From Symsagittifera roscoffensis (Eukaryota; Xenacoelomorpha; Acoela; Convolutidae), in the NCBI RefSeq assembly GCF_963678635.1, contig NC_087068.1, positions 33,613,436 through 33,677,435 of the forward strand: a stretch of 64,000 nucleotides of DNA. The letters run 5' to 3'. A program made the position numbers and the translations under genes. Shown in pieces: positions 1 through 11,114 of this stretch (its first letter is position 1; the number at the start of each line of letters is the position of its first letter). The notes under the pieces are model-generated. The model saw only the letters and a list, made by a program, of their open reading frames with translations. It did not search any database and was not told where the DNA came from.

Positions 1-400
1 AACAAAAGAAAAAAAAATTAATAAAAGTAGCATCTCTGCAAGTCTTCTCATCAAGTTAACTGAATTTTTGTATATAATCGATAAGAAATTGCTGATTTTT
101 CAGCAGATATTCAAGTTCTTTGATTTTGATGTAGATTTGAGATGATAACTCAAAGTTGACGAATTTTTCAAAGCAAATCTCTGGAAATCTGATACCAAAC
201 CTGATCATGCAAGATTTTGAACTTTAAAAATCTTTTAAAAAAATGGAGGAATAAAGAACTTTGCTGGTGAGTTTTGACAAATTTGGGAGTTGGGTAGGGA
301 ATAAAAAGAGTCTTTGAAATATTATCGTACGACTTTTTTATTAATTTCAAGTTTTCTAAAATAAATAAAATTTCTTTTCTAGTCAGGTGTAACTCAGCAG
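1..400. other. AT-rich stretch without a supported gene
   Basis: Only short AT-rich open frames are present on either strand and none shows a recognisable motif. I see no repeat or RNA gene here. Confidence 0.4.
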
Positions 401-404
401 TAAG

Positions 405-638
405 TTAATCACTTTGATACGCAATATGTGGATCAAAAAAAAATTCTTTGATTGAGTAAGTTTCCCTAAAGAGACCTTTACTTAGTCGAAGAACTCTATT
501 TTGGACAACACGAACGTCCAAAAAATTGTGAAAAAAGTAAGAATCTACATCTATTTCATCAATAAGAAAATCACACGGAGTTTTTTCTTTTTTCTTGTAG
601 AGTAATTCGAGGAAGTTCAAAGGCTTTTTAATTGACAT
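405..638 (-). CDS. Possible small divergent ORF (77 codons), unidentified
   Basis: A 77-codon ATG-initiated frame on the minus strand, head to head with the polymerase gene and starting just upstream of its repeated promoter region. The product would be charged and aromatic-rich, with a Lys-rich stretch near residue 17, Asp/Glu around residues 24-33 and several Phe pairs. I recognise no domain. Its start lies 15 bp from the direct-repeat block at 653, so the two genes could share a divergent promoter. AT-richness makes chance ORFs of this length likely, so it may not be a gene. Confidence 0.25.
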   Translation of the reverse strand: MSIKKPLNFLELLYKKKEKTPCDFLIDEIDVDSYFFHNFLDVRVVQNRVLRLSKGLFRETYSIKEFFFDPHIAYQSD

Positions 639-652
639 TCTTCAAAAATGAA

Positions 653-766
653 TATTTTGGATCCACAGTTATGTCTAGAAACAGCTTAGTTCTGATTGGT
701 TAGAATGGCGATTTTGGATCCAAAGTTATGTCTAGAAACTGCTTAGTTCTGATTGGTTAGAATGGG
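653..766. repeat. Direct repeat, two 58-bp units
   Basis: Two near-identical units begin with ATTTTGGATCC at 653 and 711. Each contains GTTATGTCTAGAAA and TTCTGATTGGTTAGAATGG. The unit includes an inverted CCAAT-box-like ATTGG. It lies immediately upstream of the CRE-like repeats. Confidence 0.85.
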
Positions 767-769
767 ATA

Positions 770-886
770 GAATGATGTCATTATCACAAAAGGAACATTG
801 CGTAGGCGGTGACGTCACTTCTATTCAAAGAATGACGTCATTACCATGAAAAGATAATTGCGTAGGCGTCATTGATAGTATAAATA
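770..886 (+). promoter_or_regulatory. Promoter: repeated CRE-like sites and TATA box
   Basis: A second tandem repeat (units near 770 and 830, about 60 bp apart) carries TGATGTCA, then TGACGTCA at 810-817 and again at 833-840. TGACGTCA is the full palindromic CREB/ATF site. Each unit ends in TTGCGTAGGCG. A TATAAATA box follows at 879-886. This order, CCAAT-like repeats, CRE repeats, TATA box and an intron-containing leader, fits an RNA polymerase II promoter for the DNA polymerase gene at 1093. Site identification is direct; activity is inferred. Confidence 0.65.
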
Positions 887-990
887 CACTTATTTTATTG
901 GGTTAAATCATTCATTTGTTTGCCAATCAGAAACAGTCAATTAAATTTTACTTCAAATTTTACATTTCGTTACTTCACGAAAAGAAAAAA

Positions 991-1063
991 GTAAGTATTT
1001 TCATTCAATTGTTACTTTAAGTTTTTAATTTTGGAAAATTTCTAACTTCCCAATTATTTTTAG
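991..1063 (+). other. Predicted 73-nt intron in the 5' leader
   Basis: A donor GTAAGTATTT at 991 and an acceptor after a T-rich tract (ATTATTTTTAG, ending at 1063) bracket 73 nt between the TATA box and the ATG at 1093. Both sites match consensus, which supports a spliced eukaryotic transcript. Confidence 0.6.
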
Positions 1064-1092
1064 ATAAAGCCTGCCTTAACCAAAAAGAGAAA

Positions 1093-1959
1093 ATGAAGTA
1101 TGAGGACTGTACACAGGAATACAGGAGAGCTGATGCAGCGAGACATCGAAAAAGATGTGAAAAACAAAAGGAACATAAGTGTCCAAACTGTCATTTTTAT
1201 ACAAAGAGCAAAGAGGAGATGGGTTATTATGTTGCGAAGAAGCATGCTCAACCAAGTTCAAAGCAGTCGGCAGTTTGTCCTTCTTGTGAACAAGAGTTCC
1301 CAAGTTACTACTCTCTCCAACAACATCGGAGACAAGAACAGGGAGCAAAACAACGGAAACACAGTGATACTGTAGCGGACTTGAATAAGATTCTGGAGGA
1401 AGAAGGGGAAGATGGTGAAAAGCTGAAGGAGGAACTTAGTGCTTGTCAACATTTTTTGGTGGATACGGAGATGGAAAATGGGAGACATAAGGTATTTAAC
1501 TTTCAAATGTCCAAATTAGATACTAAAATAATCAACGAGAAACTAGAGGAAGTCTTCAATAAGCTTGATTCTGCAGCTAAAATCAACATTGCTCTGGGTT
1601 TTGTACTTCGAAACCTTGAGACTGGTGAATATCGATATTTCTACGCCCATGAAAACAATACTCTGTTTGAAAAATCCCACTTACTTTGTACGAAAGCGGA
1701 TTTGATAACAATCCAAGGAAAAGTAGAAAAATTTGATATTGTGGAGCAATGTACCCAAGAACGCCAGAACACAAAGTGGCGATTCAAGTTGATTACTAAC
1801 GTTAAGTTTTTTGCTGCTTTGCTGAAAAACATCCCCATGGGATGTCCGGACTCTGTCTTACCCGAACCTTTATTACGACATACGAAAGTGAATTGTCTTC
1901 TATCTAACAAATCATTTGTGTCTTTTCCGCGCATTGGCTGTGTACATGAACGGACATAA
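1093..1959 (+). pseudogene. Family-B DNA polymerase of a selfish element, N-terminal part (copy 1)
   Basis: The 288-codon first segment of a very long family-B polymerase gene, of the type found in virus-like or Polinton-like elements of invertebrate genomes. The ATG at 1093 follows the spliced leader. Residues about 17-80 hold two Cys/His pairs of C2H2 type (C-P-N-C-H, then C-P-S-C-E with H-R-R), suggesting zinc fingers. After them come a charged linker and a globular region I cannot assign. The frame runs out near 1911-1918, where the +1 frame takes over with C-L-F-R-A-L-A, a motif recurrent in this protein class. A single-base indel or a programmed shift would explain it. The same reading direction continues to 5415. 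Confidence 0.7.
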
Positions 1960-3253
1960 TAATCTCGACTCTCAAACTTCTAGATACTTTACAGATTTTA
2001 TATCAAAATCTGGTTATGATCCTAAAAGTTTTCACGGAGTTTCTGTAGAGGACTTACCTGCTGTCGAGGAAATTTTGCAAAGAAACATTTTTATATACAA
2101 TTTCGATATCCAAGAAGGAAAATATGTAGGAGAACTAGCTCGACAAAGTATTGGAAGATTTGACAAAACAGTCAAATTACTGAGATTTAACAATCATATC
2201 ATTCATACAAATGATATTGATTCTTTCTTCAAGTGTTTCCGGTGTTCTAGTTATGACACTTTTTTTAATAAATCCGACAATTTTAACAAACATCTTCTGA
2301 GATGCAAGGACCGAGTGAAACATATTTACCCAAAGAAAGTCTATGAGCTTCGCGAAACCTTGTTTGAAAAGCTAGAACGATTCAGTCTTCCAGTTTCTGA
2401 AGACAACAAGCTTTTCAATAATCTAGCTACTTTCGATTTTGATTCGATTTGTGTTCCGACAGAGGAACTAAAAGAAACGCAAATAACTACCTGGATTGGA
2501 AAACATGTCCCCATTTCAGTCTCTATATCATCAAATCTGATTGATGAACCCATATTTTTGTACAACAAGGATCCACACAACTTGATTATTGATTTTGTAA
2601 GCAAACTCGAGCTGTTGGCTGAGAAAAGTAGGCTGGAGATGAGAACAAAATTTCAAGAAATTGAAGTAGCTGTCAATGAAAGAATGAAAAAGATCTTTGA
2701 TCAGCTAAATGAACGTGGTAAAAATTATTCAAGTAACAAATTCGAGTTCGAGGACGAATGCATTGAAGATTCGGAAGAAGCAGATATGTCAATACAATTC
2801 TTGCGAATTCAGAAAAATCAACTCATAGATTTGAAACAACATCTGGAGAGATATGTAAATACTTTACCTGTTTTTGGATTTAACAGCGGTAGATATGATT
2901 TAAATTTGATCAAGTCCTGCCTAATTCCCTATTTGATTCGCGATAAAGAACAAGAAACATCCGTCATCAAAAAAGCAAATGACTTGATATCTTTCAAATT
3001 TGGAGATGTACAATTTCTCGACATAATGAAGTTTTTGGGAGGGTCAACTACTCTGGACTCCTTTCTCAAAGCCTGTAAAGCTAGCAAAACGAAAGGATTT
3101 TTTCCCTATGGGTGGTTTGATAACCCAGACAAACTTGACTTACCTGAATTGCCAACGTATGAAGCCTTTTTCAGTAAACTTAGAAACAACAATCCTCTAG
3201 ACAAAGACTTCCTTGATTATGAGAAGCTTAGAAAAAGCGGGTTTGACGAATAA
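1916..3253 (+). pseudogene. Family-B DNA polymerase, exonuclease region (copy 1)
   Basis: The second segment, 445 codons, begins at C-L-F-R-A-L-A. A C-x2-C...H zinc-binding pattern lies about 105 residues in (K-C-F-R-C...F-N-K-H-L). F-D-F-D-S near residue 175 looks like an exonuclease I position, and F-G-F-N-S-G-R-Y-D-L-N resembles the exonuclease II signature of proofreading family-B polymerases. The frame ends with TAA at 3251-3253, but the same frame stays coding on the other side, so this is an in-frame nonsense codon and not the natural end. A coiled-coil-like charged stretch lies between the two exonuclease motifs. Confidence 0.75.
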
Positions 3254-5415
3254 CAGGCACTGAAAAAGCTTCAAATCAAGACTGTTTCTCCATCTGGCTT
3301 GGATAATTACAATTACTTACAAGATACTTGGAAGAAAAATGGAATGACAGTGTTCAAAGACTTTTTGAAGTGGTACAACAACAAAGATGTAGTTCCAACC
3401 CTGGAGGCAATGCAAAAAATGATTCAGTTTTATCATAACAAGGGGATAGATATGTTAAAACTTGGTTGCACACTTCCAAATCTAGCAAACATTTGTCTAC
3501 ACAAATCTACAAATTACAAGTTTTATCCATTTTGCGAAAGTGATAAAGACTTGTGTGAAAAAATTAGAGAGGACATGACTGGAGGACCTTCCATTGTTTT
3601 CACTCGAAAAGCTGTAGTTGATGAAACATACATCAGAAATTCATCAAATGTTTGTAAATCAATCGTTGGAATTGATGCAAGCCAGCTTTACCCTTTCTCA
3701 ATGTGTCAAGATATGCCAACAGGACTGTACACGAGATGGGAGTTTGACACTGAAATGCAGAAATTCAAAGCTAGACATAATCGAACTCGCAACTTTGAGA
3801 ATATGGTCATGTCTTTTTATCAAGAATCAAGACCACAATGTCAAATTGAGAGTTTTTTTTCATATCGAAAACATAAAAAAGTCGACTGTTTTAATGTGGA
3901 TGGTTATTGTGATCACTGTAAGACAGTGTTTGAAGCAATGGGATGCTACTACCACTTCTGTTCCTGTCAAGAAGCTCGTCCCTCCTTAACATAACAGGAT
4001 ATTGAGCGAGAAAAAAAGAAGAGAGAGAGATGGATGATATGCGACGAGAATACATTAAAGAGAAAGGATACAAAGTGGAAGAAATGTGGGAGTGTGACTG
4101 GTGGAAAAGTTTCAAAACCGATGACAAGATCAAAAATCACGTCAGAACCCGCTTTCCCTATAAAAGACCTCTTTCTACAGGCTCCCTTCTAGCAAAAAAA
4201 AAAGATGGATCTCTTTTTGGCTACGTTCAGTGCGACTTAGTTGTCCCAGATCAAAAATTTTGAGGTTGGAAGAGATGATATTGGAGATTACATGAAAAAC
4301 TATGCGATCGAGAACGAAATGTTAAAGCATCCTCAGAGAATGCTGATATCTAGTTTCACGCTGGAAAATGGAACAGTTATAACTCCTCTCTTCAACTTTT
4401 ATATGGAACTTGGATTGCAGTGCACCAAAATTTACCAATTTGTTCAATATTCTCCTCGGAAATGCTTAAATAATTTCGTTCAGTCAGTGGTTGATGCTAG
4501 AAGAGAAGGATATGAAAACCCTTTGTCAGGAGTTGTAGCAGAAACAAAAAACCTTTTGGGTAATTCTTCGTATGGATATCAGATCATGGATAGATCGAGA
4601 CATACAATCACAAAGTATCTGAACAATGAAAAAACTCACAAGGCAATCATTGAACCATTGTTCAAAAAATTGAATACAGTTGAAAAAGACTTGTATGAGG
4701 TGGAGTTGTTGAAATCAACCATTGAACATAGAGAACCCATCATCGTTGGATTTTTCATACTTCAGTATACATAACTGAGAATTTTGAAAATCTACTATAA
4801 CTTCTTTGACAAGTTCTGTGGTTAGAGTAAAATTGAAGAGTTGGAGATGGACACAGACTCACTTCACTTGGCACTTGCCGAATTAAAATTATACGACTGT
4901 ATCAAACCAGATAAGAGAGCTGCTTGGGAAAAACTGAGGGAAAATGACTCTAGAGACTCTTTCAAGGCGGATGCAAAATCTAACTTCTTCCCTCGAACGT
5001 GTTGTAGTACGCATAAAAAGTATGATAAATGGGAACCGGGACTTTTTAAAGAAGAATTTAGATGTACAGAAATGCTATGTTTGTGTAGCAAGACATATTG
5101 CTGCTAGGACAACAAGTCAGATAAGTTCAAATTTAGCAGTAAAGGATTAAACAAGCGAGTTCTCGAAGATTCTGGAGACGTATGTCAAAGTACAGGAGAG
5201 TGCTCGATGAAGCAATCAATTTAACATCTACAATTAGAGGATTCAGAACTATAAATCATATGGTGGCAACATATGAACAAACAAAGAAAGGACTAAGCTT
5301 TTTTTATCCAAAAAGACAGGTACAAGTTGATGGAATTCATACAAAACCACTGATCTGGTCTAGTAAATTTATTCATGATGTCGTATTATATTGGTTTTAT
5401 GATGTTAAAATGTAA
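3254..5415 (+). pseudogene. Family-B DNA polymerase, palm and thumb region (copy 1, broken)
   Basis: Polymerase motif A is seen as G-I-D-A-S-Q-L-Y-P-F-S. A Cys/His-rich insert follows (C-D-H-C...G-C-Y-Y-H-F-C-S-C), then a G-Y-K-V-E-E-M-W-E block of endonuclease-like appearance, motif B (L-L-G-N-S-S-Y-G-Y) and motif C (M-D-T-D-S) at about 4847-4861. Lesions: TAA at 3992-3994; a 2-bp expansion in the AG run near 4025; about 38 bp missing near 4247 compared with the copy at 9.1-9.9 kb; and a frame change near 4770. The C-terminal part to 5415 is in further frames. The catalytic aspartates survive, but the gene cannot make one continuous protein. Confidence 0.75.
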
Positions 5416-5985
5416 AATTTTGCGGTAAACTTGTTATACAATGCAGTGATTTATATACTTTTTTGTAATTTAATTTTTTTATCGATTTTTTTCGATGTCT
5501 CTGTAGGTTCAGAATAGTAGAAAGTAAAAGTATCTAATAAACTTTTATTAGATCAAATTAAACAAAATCTTACCTTGTTTTGAATTTTTTCGAAAAATTT
5601 TTAATTTTTTTTGATGAAAATTTCAAGTTTTTGCACAAAAACTCTTACCATTGACTTACCATCCACCAAAAAAACTAAATACAAAATCTTAATTCTACAA
5701 TCTACACGTAATTAACAATTAATTGTTCCCAATTAGGTAACGCGCGCCGAGATTTTTGCGAAAAAAATAGACATTTTCGCACAAAAACCAAAAAATTTTC
5801 GTTTTTTTTACTATTATCTTACCATCACACAAACCATAAAACCTTACCATCGGTATTTCCTATCTTAATACATTGTAGACTCTATACCCAATCTTGATAT
5901 GATACATAGCATGGCGGACCGGAAATCTATAACGTATCTTAATACATGGAGTCCGCCATGCAACCCCCCCCCCCCCCCCCCCACT
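5416..5985 (+). other. 3' flank of polymerase copy 1: hairpins and poly-C tract
   Basis: There is no ORF. ATCTAATAAA and TTTATTAGAT form a near-perfect hairpin at 5532-5553 that also contains AATAAA. A second inverted repeat, GCATGGCGGACC at 5909-5920 against its complement at 5950-5961, is followed by 19 consecutive C at 5964-5982. All three features recur after polymerase copy 2. They look like the 3' boundary of the polymerase element before satellite sequence begins. Confidence 0.6.
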
Positions 5986-8505
5986 TCACTCCAACATCTA
6001 CTACTCTTCACCAAAATTTAATTTTAAAAAATTTCAAACTAATTGGTGTTTTAATCAAAATATGGTGGAAAAGACTTGAGACATACTTAGCGTGCGTTTA
6101 AGTCCCAACATAATTTAAAAAAACCAGTTAGTTTGAAGTGTTTTGTTAAACAAAAAAGGGTGCAGTAAGACATGAGACATGCATAAATGTCCTTTTCAGA
6201 CCTGAAACGCATTTTTATGCAAGTTCAGTTTTTCTCGCCATACTTTGATAAGAAAATAATTTTCAACTAATTAATTTTCAAAATAAGATGGTTGGGAAAA
6301 CCTGAGACTTGCATAAACGTGCGTCTCAGGTCCTACAATGCACGTTTTTGCAGGTCTCAGGTCTTACTGCACCATAATTTGATAGACAAACCAATAAGTT
6401 TATAAATTGGTTTCCTATCAAAGTATGTGGAGAACACGTAAGAAAGGCATAAACGTGCGTTTCAGGGCCTGAAACGCACACTCTGGCATGTCTCAAGTCT
6501 TCCCCACCATAATTTAAAAAAACAGTTAGTGTGAAATTTTTTGTTAAACAAAAAAGGGTGCAGTAAGACATGAGACATGCATAAATGTCCTTTTCAGACC
6601 TGAAACGCATTTTTATGCAAGTTCAGTTTTTCTCGCCATACTTTGATAAGAAAATAATTTTCAACTCATTCATTTTAAAAGAAAATATGGTTGGGGAAGA
6701 TCTAAGACACGCATAAACGTGCGTTTCAGGCCCTGAAATGCACGTTTTTGCAGGTCTCATGTCTTATTGCACCATAGTTTGATAGAAAAACCAATAAGTT
6801 TATAAATTGGTGTTCTATGAAAGTCTAGTAATTAGCACCTAAGACGTGTATTTACGTGCGTTTCAGGGCCTAAAATTCACGTTTTCGCAGGTCTCAGGTC
6901 TTCCTGCACCATAATTCGACAGAAAAACCTATAAGTTTATAAATTGGTTTCCTATCAAAGTATGTGGAGAACACGTAAGAAAGGCATAAACGTGCGTTTC
7001 AGGGCCTGAAACGCACACTCTGGCATGTCTCAAGTCTTCCCCACCATAATTTAAAAAACAGTTAGTGTGAAATTTTTTGTTAAACAAAAAAAGGTGCAAG
7101 AGACATGAGACATGCATAAATATTACTTTTCAGAACTTAAACGCAAGTTTAATCATGCTCAGTTTTTCTCGCCATACTTTGATAAGAAACCAATTTTCAA
7201 CTCATTCATTTTAAAAAAAAATATGGTTGGGGAAGATCTAGGACACGCATAAACGTGCGTTTCGGGCCCTGAAATGCACGTTTTTGCAGGTCTCATGTCT
7301 TATTGCACCATAATTTGATTGAAAAACCAATAAGTTTTCAAATTGGTGTTCTATGAAAGTTTAGTAATTAACACCTAAGACGTAGTTTTACTTGCGTTTC
7401 AGGGCTTTAAATTCAAGTTTTCGCAGGTCTCATGTCTTATTGCACCATAGTTTGATAGAAAAACCAATAAGTTTATAAATTGGTGTTCTATGAAAGTCTA
7501 GTAATTAGCACCTAAGACGTGTATTTACGTGCGTTTCAGGGCCTAAAATTCACGTTTTCGCAGGTCTCAGGTCTTCCTGCACCATAATTCGACAGAAAAA
7601 CCTATAAGTTTATCAATTGGTTTCCTATCAAAGTATGTGGAGAACACGTAAGAAGTGCATAAACGTGCGTTTCAAGGCCTGAAACGCACACTCTGGCATG
7701 TCTCAAGTCTTCTCCACCATAATTTAAAAAACCAGTTAGTGTGAAATTTTTTGTTAAGCAAAAAAGGGTGCAGTAAGACATGAGACATGCATGAATATCA
7801 TTTTTCAAACCTTAAAGGCAAGTTTATGCATGCTCAGTTTTTCTCGCCATACTTTGATAAGAAACCACTTTTCAACTAATTAACTTTAAAAAAAATATGG
7901 TTGGGGAAGATCTAAGACACGCAATAACGTGCGTTTCAGGCCCTGAAATGCACGTTTTTGCAGGTCTCAGGTCTTATTGCACCATAAATTATGGTGGAAA
8001 AGACCTGAGACATGCCTAGCGTGCGTTTAAGTCCCACCATAATTTAAAAGAACCAGTTAGTTTGAAGTTTTTTGTTAAACAAAAAAGGGTGCAGTAAGAC
8101 ACGAGACATGCATAAATGTCCTTTTCAGACCTGAAACGCATTTTTATGCATGCTCAGTTTTTCTCGCCATACTTTGATAAGAAAATAAATTTCAACTAAA
8201 TCATTTTTAAAATAAGATGGTTGGGAAAACCTGAGACTTGCATAAACGTGCGTTTCAGGCCCTAAAATGCACGTTTTTGCAGGTCTCAGGTCTTACTGCA
8301 CCATAATTTGATAGAAAAGCCAATAAGTTTATAAATTAGTTTCCTATCAAAGTATGTGGAGAACACGTAAGAAAGGCATAAACGTGCGTTTCAGGGCCTG
8401 AAACGCACACTCTGGCATGTCTCAAGTCTTCCCTACCATAATTTAAAAAACCAGTTAGTGTGAAATTTTTTGTTAAACAAAAAAGGGTGCAAGAGACATG
8501 AGAGA

Positions 8506-8539
8506 TTTTATCAAGAATCAAGACCACAATGTAAAATTG
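8506..8539 (+). pseudogene. 34-bp polymerase relic inside the satellite
   Basis: The sequence TTTTATCAAGAATCAAGACC and the bases after it match the polymerase gene at about 3815-3850 and at 8900-8933. It is entered from satellite (GTGCAAGAGACATGAGAGA) by the same junction as polymerase copy 2, then returns to satellite at GCAGGTCTC. It is a truncated second instance of that junction. Confidence 0.8.
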
Positions 8540-8897
8540 CAGGTCTCATGTCTTATTGCACCATAATTTGATAGAAAAACCAATAAGTTTATAAATTGGT
8601 GTTCTATGAAAGTCTAGTAATTAACACCTAAGGCGTGGATTTACGTGCGTTTCAGGGCCTAAAATTTACGTTTTCGCAGGTCTCAGGTCTTCCTGCACCA
8701 TAATTCGACAGAAAAACCTATAAGTTTATAAATTGGTTTCCTATCAAAGTATGTGGAGAACACGTAAGAAGTGCATAAACGTGCGTTTCAGGGCCTGAAA
8801 CGCACACTGTGGCATGTCTCAAGTCTTCCCCACCATAATTTAAAAAACCAGTTATTGTGAAATTTTTTGTTAAACAAAAAAGGGTGCAAGAGACATG

Positions 8898-10540
8898 AGA
8901 GATTTTATCAAGAATCAAGATCACAATGTAAAATTGAGAGTTTTTTTCCATCTGGAAAACATCAAAAAGTCGACTGTTTTAATGTGGACGGTTATTGTGA
9001 TCACTGTAAGACAGTGTTTGAAGCAATGGGATGCTACTACCACTTCTGTTCCTGTCAAGAAGCTCGTCCCTCCTGAACAGAACAGGATATTGAGCGAGAA
9101 AAATAGAAGAGAGAGATGGATGATATGCGACGAGAATACATTAAAGAGAAAGGATACAAAGTGGAAGAAATGTGGGAGCGTGACTGGTGGGAAAGTTTCA
9201 AAACCGATGACAAGATCAAAAACCAAGTCAGAACCCGCTTTCCCTATAAAAGACCTCTTTCTACAGACTCCCTTCTAGCAAAAATAAAAGATGGATCTCT
9301 TTTTGGCTACGTTCAGTGCGACTTAGTTGTCCCAGATGAGCTAAAATCAAATTTTGCGAACTTTCCTCCAATTTTCAAAAATACTGAGGATGGAAGAGAT
9401 GATATTGGAGATTACATGAAAAACTATGCGATCGAGAACGAAATGTTAAAGCATCCTCAGAGAATGCTGATATCTAGTTTCACGCTGGAAAATGGAACAG
9501 TTATAACTCCTCTCTTCAACTTTTATATGGAATTTGGATTGCAGTGCACCAAAATTTACCGATTTGTTCAATCTTCTTCTCGGAAATGCTTAAATAATTT
9601 CGTTCAGTCAGTGGTTGATGCTAGAAGAGAAGGAGATGAAAACCCTTTGTCAGGAGTTGTAGCAGAAACAATGAAACTTTTGGGTAATTCTTCGTATGGA
9701 TATCAGATCATGGATAGATCGAGACATACAATCAAAAAATATCTGAAAGATGAAAAAACTCACAAGGCAATCAATGAACCATTGTTCAAAAGATTGAATA
9801 CAGTTGAAAAAGACTTGTATGAGGTGGAGTTGTTGAAATCAACCATTGAACATAGAGAACCCATCATCGTTGTATTTTTCATACTTCAGTATAGAAAACT
9901 GAGAATTTTGAAACTCTAATATAACTTCTTTGTCAAGTTCTGTGGGTAGAGTAAAATTGAAGAGTTGGAGATGGACACAGACTCACTTTACTTGGCACTT
10001 ACCGAAGTAAAATTATACGACTGTATCAAACCAGATAAGAGAGCTGCTTGGGAAAAAATGAGGGAAAATGACTGTAGAGACTCTTTCAAGGCGGTTGCTC
10101 GAACGTGTTGCAGTACGCATTAAAAGTATGATAAATGGGAACCGGGACTTTTTAAAGAAGAATTTAGATGTACAGAAATGCTATGTTTGTGTAGCAAGAC
10201 ATATTGCTGCTAGGACAACAAGTCAGATAAGTTCAAATTTAGCAGTAAAGGATTAAACAAGCGAGTTCTCGAAGATTCTGGAGACGAACCTATGTCAAAG
10301 TACAGGAGAGTGCTCGATGAAGCAATCAACTTAACATCTACAATTAGAGGATTCAGAACTATAAATCATATGGTGGCAACATATGAACAAACAAAGAAAG
10401 GACTAAGCTTTTTTTTATCCAAAAAGACAAGTACAAGTTGATGGAATTCATACAAAACCACTGAACTTATAAGAACTGATCTGGTCTAGTAAATTTATTC
10501 ATGATGTCGTATTATATTGGTTTTATGATGTTAAAATGTA
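8898..10540 (+). pseudogene. Family-B DNA polymerase, 3' half (copy 2)
   Basis: A duplicate of copy 1 from about 3815 onward. The 267-codon open segment 9116-9919 carries the W-E-R-D-W block, the part deleted in copy 1, and motif B (K-L-L-G-N-S-S-Y-G-Y). Motif C (M-D-T-D-S) lies downstream at about 9971-9985 in another frame. Motif A and everything N-terminal are absent. Lesions differ from copy 1: TGA at 9074-9076, a TAG in the A-run near 9105, a frame change near 9915, and loss of about 30 bp near 10095. The lesions are largely private, so both copies decayed separately after duplication or one was already partly broken. The C-terminal tail reads to about 10470. Confidence 0.75.
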
Positions 10541-11114
10541 AAATTTTGCGGTAAACTTGTTATACAATGCAGTGATTTATATACTTTTTTGTAATTTAAT
10601 TTTATTTATCGATTTTTTTCGATGTCTTTGTAGGTTCAGAATAGATTTGATAGTAGAAAGTAAAAATATCTAATAAATTTTTATTAGATCAAATTAAACA
10701 AAATCTTATCGTGTTTTGAATTTTTTCGAAAAAATTTTAAATTTTTTTGATAAAAATTCCAAGTTTTTGCACAAAAACTCTTACCATTGACTTACCATCC
10801 ACCAAAAAAACTAAATACAAAATCTTAATTCTACAATCTACACGTAATTAACAATTAATTTTTCCCAATTAGGTAACGCGCGCCGAGATTTTTGCAAAAA
10901 AATTAGACATTTTCGCACAAAAACCAAAAAATTTTCGTTTTTCTTACCATTATCTTACCATCACACAAACCATAAAACCTTACCATCGGTATTCCCTATC
11001 TTAATACATTGTAGACTCTATACCCAATCTTGATATGATACATAGCATGGCGGACCGGAAATCTATAACGTATCTTAATACATGGGGTCCGCCATGCAAA
11101 CCCCCCCCCCCCCC
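10541..11114 (+). other. 3' flank of polymerase copy 2
   Basis: Matches the flank of copy 1: an AATAAA-containing hairpin at 10668-10689, the GCATGGCGGACC inverted repeat (arms 11045-11056 and 11086-11097), and a run of 14 C at 11101-11114. No gene is visible. The satellite resumes directly after the C-run. Confidence 0.65.
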
